Shown piece after piece: positions 57,241 to 64,000 of a stretch of DNA of 64,000 nt. Each line of letters begins with the position of its first letter. Within the stretch, counting starts at the first letter, position 1. The DNA is from Helichrysum umbraculigerum (taxonomy: Eukaryota; Streptophyta; Magnoliopsida; Asterales; Asteraceae). The notes beneath the pieces were generated by a model. That model made no database searches and was not told the DNA's origin. It saw only the letters and a list, made by a program, of their open reading frames with translations. The position numbers and the translations under genes were made by a program. Location: positions 88,156,777 through 88,220,776 of the forward strand of contig CATIUR010000005.1 in assembly GCA_949592205.1 (NCBI GenBank), in the 5' to 3' direction.

Positions 57241-57560
57241 CTCAGATAGATAATGCTGCTGGGAACAGAGGTAAGAAAAAGGTTGGTTTTGGCAAGACAA
57301 TGACATGGTTCAGTTGTGGGTTAGGATCATCTGGGACTGTGGTTGGAAACAATGACACATCTGACCCAACCAATTGCTTAGCCCGTGATTCTATATCTCA
57401 ATTCACAGATGTAAATCCACCAGTCATTGCTACCCAGGAATCACAGACTGGAGGTGTGCCTAAAAAAAGAAAGGCAAGTGAGAGAATTGTCAATATGAAA
57501 CTGGCAAAAAAGGTTCCTGGACCTGGAAGCACAACTGACAATGCAATGGATCTTGATTAG
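57238..57560 (+). CDS. Terminal exon of the MULE plus-strand gene
   Basis: After an AG acceptor (CAATGTAG, 57230-57237) a frame runs 107 codons to TAG at 57558-57560. It reads …SQIDNAAGNRGKKKVGFGKT and later GVPKKRKASERIVNMKLAKK, a likely nuclear localisation signal, ending DNAMDLD. It resembles the low-complexity C-terminal tails of MULE-encoded proteins, but no domain is recognised. The upstream part of the gene is deleted or broken, so this exon is probably not translated as part of a working transposase. Confidence 0.5.
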
Positions 57561-58060
57561 AATAGCAGCTGTTATGTAGTTTTTTGGAAGTTGATCCCAC
57601 ATGTGTATAGACCTTTTGCCTTTATGGCATGTTTTTGTGTACTTTATAGGTCACATGTAGTTGGGGTAGTTTGTGGATCAAACTTTGGTTTATTTATGAT
57701 GTAATGTACTGGATCACTAGTTTGTGCTTTTGGTTTACATTTCTGGATGTGTGCTGCTATTGTATGCATACATGTAATGTAATGAATTTGGTTTCTATTG
57801 TAATGTAATGTATTTGGTGCTTTCTTATGTAATATAATGTATCAGCAGGTGCCTATCTGGGCTAATCTGTTACAACAATTCATTGTAACTTCTTACAGTA
57901 CATAACCATTGAGAAGCATACCAATACATACCATCTAACCAGGTAAAGGCAAAATATAACCACTTGACCATTTAAGTGAAAGCATTACATACCATCAGAC
58001 CTAAAAGATTACATAACAGTAACATGTTACAATACACTACATAACACTAAACATTTGAGC

Positions 58061-58612
58061 TTACTTCATGACTACAACTAGTACGAGTACAACCAACAAT
58101 GCTAGAACAGCAACTAAAATTGCAGAAAGTTTGTCAAGCAATCCTAACTTTGACTTTATCAAGGTCAACTCTTCAACATTCTTCAACAACACCATATTTG
58201 ATTCTGTATCTTCTTCCATTTCGTGCATTCTCGGCTTGTTTTTCACTTCCATTTTTAACTGATACATAACATTCTTGTAATAGTCAATTGGAAGCTCCAC
58301 ATCAAGAAAACGATACTTGACACAATAGCGGGTTTTAACCTTCGAGGATTATTCAACATTAATAACAATACTAAACAATAATTACTAATTGGTGATGAAT
58401 TCCAGCTTTTTTAATCAACATGAACACCAATTAAAGATTAGAACAACAAAATAAATAATTAGGTTAAAACTTACTTTTGGGCATTTGACTAATCGACGGG
58501 CCGGGTTGATGTCAGTCCAAGAAGTGCGAACATACATCTTCTCTCCACAGTCGCAGTAGTAAAATAGCGGTTCAACTCGATTTTGAGAAGATGAAGACGA
58601 AGACACTCCCAT
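58061..58612 (-). CDS. GRF-type zinc-finger protein with C-terminal membrane segment, within the MULE
   Basis: Two exons on the minus strand, 58612-58475 and 58339-58061, give an intact 138-aa protein; the intron is GT-AG in phase 0. Residues about 18-58 form a GRF zinc finger: YYCDCGEKMYVRTSWTDINP, ARR, KCPK, then YCVKYRFLD, with cysteines at C20, C22, C44 and about C52. A charged helical region follows (YQLKMEVKNKPRMHEMEEDT). The end is a hydrophobic stretch (LSAILVAVLALLVVLVLVVV) that should anchor the protein in a membrane by its tail. GRF fingers are known as nucleic-acid-binding modules. Its promoter would lie in or beside the right terminal inverted repeat, and it converges on the plus-strand MULE exon. 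Unlike its neighbour it has no damage. Confidence 0.8.
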
Positions 58613-58915
58613 GGTTACAGAGAAAAAGAGGGAAAAGGGGGAAAAATTGTGCGGGAAATAAAAAGACAGGGAAGGGAATATTATATAAGCAAATATCTTT
58701 TTTTTTTGGTTTTTTTTTTACAATCCACGTCTCTATATACGTGGCATCAAGGTGGCAGCTTACATGTCAAAAAAATAAAGGAAACCGGCTGACCTCAGAT
58801 TTTTGAAGGTAAACTACATAAAAAACCCCACTTATGCCTCCCCGTAAGTTGGTCTCATACAATAGAATTTTGGGCAAAGTTGGTTGCATTCCGAGGGACC
58901 AAGCCCTTTTTTATA

Positions 58916-59630
58916 AGATTAGGTTCATTTGATATTAACCGTGTAACGCCTATTTGTTAATATATACAAATTTTGGATGTAAAAATCATTTTACCCGTAG
59001 AAATGAGAGTAATTGGAACGGGTAATACGGTCATCTGTAAATTTCAAAGGACACAAATCGTAACTTGTTATAATCCACATAGATGATTTTTATAATTCAT
59101 ACTATTGTTAAATTTCATGGAGGTCTTCTTTTATGAAAAAGTTTATTTGGATCAGATAATATATGATGATCATGACGAATGTTGGTGTCAGCTCATTAAG
59201 TATTACTAATTAAAAAGTCCAATACTAAGATCACGAGATAATAAAAAAACAAAGATACGTTTGATTAAATAATAAATGGGGGATGGTAAGTTTGGATGAA
59301 GGCGGCTTTGTTGACGATGTATGATTGTTTGGAAATATATACTCCATTTTATTTATCAGTCAATTATTTATATTTTAATTCAATTAATAGCCGTTTATAT
59401 ATTCCAATAAGAGAATGACAAATGGAGGTAAAAGGTCTATAATTTGGTCTATAAATATTTTCTAAATTCCATTTTATTAGCAATGACAAGGAATAACCCA
59501 TTAATACGACTTGTTCGAATACTAGCACACCAACATTTACTTGGTTCCCCTATTTATAATCTAAATTATTGATTAAATATATTTTTGTAAGAAAGTCTTA
59601 GGTACTTGGCTTCATTACTTCTAAATATTA

Positions 59631-59675
<45 letters not shown>

Positions 59676-60157
59676 CAAGATCAAACATAAGTTACGTAAT
59701 ACTTAGAAGTTAAAAGATCCCTTACTTTAGATACAAGTATTTAAAAGATTATTTACCAACCTTTGTAGAAGGGCAAGTGTCACATAATAGTACTGGATTC
59801 CCCGTAACTATTTTTAAACTAGTACGGTATTATGTGCAATGCAACGTAATAAATACTGTAGTTTTTTTTCTTATTTGGAACGGCTTTTACACATTCATCT
59901 GTTAGACTCAAAAATAAACATAATGCAATTTACAAAGATTAAGAGTAAAAACCTAATTATAATCTCTGTTAACTAGAAAAACCGATATGAACCCAAACAG
60001 AACAATTATAAGTTTTGTAACCAACAATCTATTAATTAAAAATTCAAATAATCTTGATTCATAATCAATTTCACATTGGATGGTCATGATCGATTTATAC
60101 AAAACGGAGAGTTACAGATTTTAGTGTTACTTAAACGTAGATCTTTTGGCTTAACTA
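58916..60157. other. Intergenic stretch
   Basis: AT-rich DNA with the AAT microsatellite at 59631-59675. No coding exon or transposon end is seen. Confidence 0.4.
59631..59675. repeat. AAT microsatellite
   Basis: About 15 uninterrupted AAT/ATA units. Confidence 0.95.
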
Positions 60158-60165
60158 TAAGTCTA

Positions 60166-60333
60166 TGAGAAATGCTATGTATACAAAATTTTTACAAAAA
60201 AAAGTTTACAAACATATGTGTCAAATTAATATGATGAGAGAAGAATAGGAGAGATAAGAAATAATACAACTTGATTGGTCAAATTCAATTGCCACGTGTG
60301 TTTGTAAAATTTTTGTAATCCTAGAATTTCTCA
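60166..60333. mobile_element. MITE, hAT-type (8-bp TSD)
   Basis: 168 bp with ends TGAGAAATGCTA and …CTAGAATTTCTCA; the arms pair over roughly 50 bp. TAAGTCTA is duplicated on both sides (60158-60165, 60334-60341), the 8-bp length typical of hAT transposition. Confidence 0.88.
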
Positions 60334-60532
60334 TAAGTCTATAAGGTGCTTATTGTTGCGTTTAATATATAAATTTGTTATTATTTCCTGTATTAGAGTA
60401 TATCACGTAATGGGATATACAAACCTAATATATTTGTTATACATAAACGTTAGAACTTACGTTTTTGCTAAAAATTGTTTAATGTAAGCACGAATAAGAA
60501 TCGTGTAATTAACCTTTATTTTTTAAGTTACA

Positions 60533-62169
60533 CTAGATCATAACCCGCAATATTTGCGGGCTAAAATATATATTGATAATATCCAAAACAATATCAAATG
60601 TTCGACAATATAAACACTATAATAGTGTATTTTTTTTAAAAAAAAAGTATAAAATACAAAGACAAAACACGACTACTTATGTATTCAATTTCGCGGCGTT
60701 GCAACCCATAGCTAGGGTACTAAGAGTCTGAAGCCTAGCAAAGTAGTCTGATACTGCAAGTCATGCTTGTGCAGATTGACGTGTAGTTAAAATTTCATGA
60801 ATACCTCTTAACGTATTCTCTTGAAGACTATCAGCCTACAAATGTGATAAGAACATCATGCATTGTAAGAAAATAATAAACGATATATCAATATCAATTT
60901 AGTTGTGTACTACCTAGTGTAGATAATCCTCTACGACTCCTAACATACCCATGGAGTTACCCATTTGAGACATGTAAGTGGACGGATTTGGTGAGTGGTT
61001 GATAATGTCATAACACCATTAATCATTGATTTCCAATAGTTTGTTCCAATATTCCAATTGCCTCACGTATACCTTTTTCATCAATACTCAATTTATCTAT
61101 CAAACTGTTTTTTTTTTTCAACAGACTCTCAATAATTTCGACTTGCTTCTCAATTAGATGATATAATAATCTACTAAAAAAATGATTCAGCTATGTGAAC
61201 GAAAATAAATCGTAATAAGTATATTATAAAAGTATAATTTAAAATATTAGAGTATGAAACATTTAACATGCTTTGTAACTAACATTATATTATTTATTAC
61301 CACACATAATTAATGATTCATAAAGCAAGTAAGAATTAGTAAACAATAAAGAAACACAAGTAAAAATCTTGGTTAATAGATTAGTACATTTAGTATTTTA
61401 GATGGATGGAAACTACCAATCCACATAGTACAACGTTCAGTAAGTAAGTGATGTCCACACTTCATACACTATATGAAATGCATCACCTTTTGCGGCTGAT
61501 CTCTTAATCTTAAATATATAATTCGTGGAAGTGTAAAGTTATTTTTTCAATTATTGGTTAAAGTTGATTGTCGGTCTGACCGTTGTAAATGACTTTCTTA
61601 AGTTCAACCGCATAAATTTCAATTACTATTTACTGGTAAAAATAATTTTTTGTTGACGTTTTGATTGATAATTGTAAGATGATTCATGATGAATATTAAC
61701 GCTTCTTGATCACTACCCTATATATATATATATTATATCTCTTATATACTTTTTATATTTATATTTATTATATATCTAATATCTAATAGCTAGCTATAAT
61801 CTCTTTTAAAGATATTTTTGAAGGTGTAATATATTTGTTCCCCACCAAATTTAAGTACGTACACGTTAATTGTTATTTGTTATATGATGTAAAGTAAGAA
61901 AATTAAAATAGAAATACAATATAAATAATTAAATTGAGTTTAATTGACCAAAATAAGTTTCCTAAAATATTGAAGAAATAATAAAGATAATTCCATTTTT
62001 GGTTGGAGGGTATTATTGGAACTTTGTTGTTAATTTGGTTTAAGCTTAATTAATCATTGTTAGGGATGTTAATCAATGATTTAAATACAAATAGGGTAAA
62101 TCTTGAAAGGCCAAGATTAACTTTTGAAGTAGGTGATTAACTAATTACCACTCTCTTTTAATAGGTACT
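60533..62169 (-). mobile_element. Helitron-like element carrying a TGA-factor fragment
   Basis: The minus-strand 3' end is the hairpin GCCCGCAAATATTGCGGG, a short spacer and CTAG followed by T (about 60532-60565). The 5' end on that strand is A|TCTAGTACCTATTAAAAGAG at about 62169. The element is about 1.6 kb and has no Rep/helicase ORF. It carries the DOG1-domain fragment at 60690-61130, close to its 3' end. Its 5' end abuts the 3' end of a second Helitron-like element. Confidence 0.65.
60690..61130 (-). pseudogene. TGA-type bZIP factor, DOG1-domain fragment (copy 2)
   Basis: Two exons are recognisable on the minus strand. The upstream one contains YMSQMGNSMGMLGVVEDYLH and ends in TAG (60914-60916) at the donor. 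The downstream one (60835-60690) reads ADSLQENTLRGIHEILTTRQ, SAQA, a stop at 60761-60763, then LAVSDYFARLQTLSTL. The exon boundary is at the same place as in copy 1 at 36849-37400. Both stops are explainable as CAG-to-TAG and CGA-to-TGA. It is more TGA-like than copy 1 in places and clearly non-functional. Confidence 0.78.
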
Positions 62170-62450
62170 AGATAGATTATAGATTATAACCCGCGAATTC
62201 GCGGGCTATCTCATAATTTTTATAAATATTTATATTAGATATTTATATAATTACATAATTGTTAGGTTGACATATTTGCGGAGTTAACATTGCAAAAATG
62301 TTATAAAGGGAAGGAAACAGTATATGATGAATTTAGAGTAATTGAAACATACGTTTTTATATTACCCCACATATTGTAGATGCGAAGGATATTAGAAACG
62401 TTGATAAGTATTACAAACTTTAATAAGTAAATTTATGTTTTATCATGTCT
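62170..62450 (-). mobile_element. Helitron-like element, 3' terminal part
   Basis: On the minus strand the perfect hairpin CCCGCGAATTCGCGGG is followed by TTATAATCTATAATCTATCTAGT. Beyond it, blocks such as GTTAACATTGCAAAAATGTT match the subterminal part of the element at 33310-36826. The 5' end further right was not found. Confidence 0.55.
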
Positions 62451-63398
62451 CCGTGGGTATTTGGGTCATCCACCGGAACCGCTTCATATTTCAATGTACG
62501 AATACAATTATACAAATAAATAAGGATTCTTTATTAATCACTTTTACAAACACGCATGTGTTGGTCCAGAGCAATAGTTACTCATTTTGATATGGTACAC
62601 ACAGCTAGCCTTCATACCACTTTATCAAGTATAAATAAAAGTAAAAATGGAGTTTCATTCAAACTCCAGACTACAACACTAAAGTGAAATGTAATTTTAA
62701 AATAAAACATATGTTTTTATTGAAATTGGTTAATTGTGTACCGTTGGCGAAGAAGAATTGTACCAAAGCTCATTCTTCACATGATATTATGATAAGATTT
62801 ATAATTGTAGCTTAATTAAAATTAAAATTGCAATTGAAAATACTTGATAAGTTTTGCATAGTCATTACCTAACTATCAAAGCCTCCTATTATAATTTTCA
62901 ATGTAGAATGTTGAAAACGTTCAATTAAAAGTAGCATGATGTTGGAAATTATGCGGTAAAAGTTAAATTATTATACGAAATTAGTTATAATTATAGTCTA
63001 TTTACTTATTTTGTAGTAAAATGCACTTATTTATCGGTTTTCCTGGACATCGAAGTGATAATTTTACTAATTGCCAAAAACAGAAGAGGATAAAGATCTC
63101 TAAGTAAGGGATCAACACCATCAACACCAAATCAAAGCATTCAAAAAGGACATTATAGCGTGTTAAAATAAATAAAAATCCATAACCTTACCAAATAAGA
63201 CTACTAACTTTCTACTCCGTATTAATTGGTACCTAAAAGCACTTACAGTATATACAATCATAAAGCCATCACCTATACATTTATGCACATGAACTTATAT
63301 TGCACTCACAAGTCACAACTCTATACGACTCCAAAACGGTTTACACCAAAATCATCGCCACATATTAGTAACAACCAGTGTATTGTTTGACTCTGATG
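62451..63398. other. Intergenic stretch with a SINE tail
   Basis: At 62455-62495 a diverged copy of the SINE body (TTTGGGTCATCCACCGGAAC) is present. Otherwise AT-rich with no exon. The end next to 63399 is the presumed 3' UTR of the gene to the right. Confidence 0.4.
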
Positions 63399-63900
63399 TT
63401 ATTTTGCAGTGTCCTCGATCACCATGATGACCTCACCTGTATTTACCTGTAAGACCAAGATAAGAGGTAAAAATGGTCATCACTAAAAAATAGAAAAAGA
63501 AGATGCATTAGACCTAAACACAAACTTTTAGAGGACTTACCTTTTTCCCACTTGACATAGGAACGGTTTCACACGGTGGTTCCCGATCCAAATCAATCAA
63601 CCTAATGTCTCTGCCTCTACCACCACCAGCCACCGTACTCCCGTGTGTCGTAGGCACAGGCCATTTTCCAGTGCAACGATCTTTTCAGTTTACTCAATTG
63701 GTTGAGTGGCAGGCTGGAGATCACTGAGCCCTTTTGATCTCTGTGCCCACTTCCCGATTGTGGCATCATCACCCATGTACTTTATATCCAATGCATACCT
63801 CAGTTATCCCGGTTTCCCTAATAATAGTAGCCTTTCCAGCTTTACTACATCCAGATTTATTAAAGGATTTCTATTATTAACATCACAAATTTGGCCAATA
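63399..63900 (-). CDS. Terminal exons of an unidentified minus-strand gene (partial)
   Basis: The last exon is 63446-63399 (VNTGEVIMVIEDTAK, then TAA), after a TTACAG acceptor. The one before ends at a GT donor at 63539-63540 and covers about 63681-63541: RCTGKWPVPTTHG…, GGGRGRDIRLIDLDREPPCE, TVPMSSGKK, joining in phase. A possible further exon at about 63870-63810 reads KSGCSKAGKATIIRETGITE and ends at a GT donor. I do not recognise the protein; the charged, non-repetitive composition and matching splice phases argue for real exons. The middle part (63690-63800) has a readable frame with a stop, so the exon structure there is unsure. It may be a working gene entering from the right or a fragment. 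Confidence 0.5.
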
Positions 63901-64000
63901 AATCTTATAATTTTTATTGGCCGCTTGCATTAATCAATATAATAATACACTATTTTTTTTTTTGAGATTTTACCATGATAAATACGGAATTTTTGCTTAA

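Larger units (their letters stand above)
55872..58906. mobile_element. Mutator-like element with GRF gene cargo, 9-bp TSD
   Basis: The 3,035-bp element is bounded by terminal inverted repeats. The left starts GGGCTTAGTCCCTCGAAATG; the right, read inward, starts GGGCTTGGTCCCTCGGAATG. They match for about 77 bp, then resume (TGGGGTTTTTGATGTAGTTT) after a 21-bp extra block on the left. TTTTTTATA is duplicated on both sides (55863-55871, 58907-58915). It holds a broken MULE-type frame on the plus strand and an intact GRF gene on the minus strand. The catalytic transposase domain is absent, so it is non-autonomous. Confidence 0.92.

Noticed and set aside
58068..58262. 64-codon plus-strand ORF
   Set aside because: Antisense of the GRF gene's second exon.

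Overview
This is nuclear DNA of a flowering plant, very probably a eudicot. It is AT-rich, has spliced genes with plant-type introns, and is dominated by Ty3/gypsy LTR retrotransposons of two plant lineages: Athila-like elements primed by tRNA-Asp, and chromodomain Tekay/Del-like elements primed by initiator tRNA-Met. Helitrons, Mutator-like and hAT-like elements, MITEs, a LINE and a SINE are also present. The family (perhaps Asteraceae) is a guess. No plastid, bacterial, rRNA, tRNA or CRISPR gene was seen.

Layout. 1-4172: nested minus-strand Athila-like remnants (a terminal LTR piece, then a gag remnant, PBS and 5' LTR), with a foldback Mutator-type MITE inside the LTR. 5297-7984: six intact minus-strand 5' exons of a PRP40-like splicing factor with two WW domains; its later exons would lie beyond the left edge, past the retroelements. 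8480-27722: a degenerate minus-strand Athila-like element (B) into which a young 9.6-kb Tekay-like element (D, 8560-18206, TSD AAATC) has inserted. 27749-30836: a Tekay-like solo LTR (TSD AAATA). 30837-40029: Helitron-like pieces and a decayed TGA-type bZIP/DOG1 gene fragment. 40035-42363: an Athila-like solo LTR (TSD ACAGT). 43997-48041: a probably non-autonomous element (C) with an intact 423-aa ORF of unknown function, a tRNA-Asp PBS and a 5' LTR. 49090-50177: the 3' end of a dead LINE split by a MITE. 50888-51406: a small, apparently genuine single-exon gene (DUF688-like). 52884-55392: three MITEs and a SINE. 55872-58906: a 3-kb Mutator-like element with 9-bp TSD carrying a broken MULE-type reading frame and, on the opposite strand, an intact two-exon GRF zinc-finger gene with a C-terminal membrane segment. 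60166-62200: a hAT-type MITE and two abutting Helitron-like elements, one carrying a second TGA-factor fragment. 63399-63900: terminal exons of an unidentified minus-strand gene.

How it fits together. Host genes are few: the PRP40-like exons, the DUF688-like gene and perhaps the exons at the right edge. The most interesting material is in the repeats. Four different Athila-like LTRs each have a tandem array immediately upstream of the TATA box, with a different repeat unit in each. Two divergent Tekay-like LTRs share an array of TGTCGCA palindromes and a conserved 5' splice donor. One LTR has an array of short hairpins whose arms co-vary. The Tekay element has an extra coiled-coil ORF upstream of gag with good splice acceptors before each ORF. 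The two large gag-pol reading frames each keep one frame over kilobases and are broken almost only by stop codons explainable as C-to-T changes.
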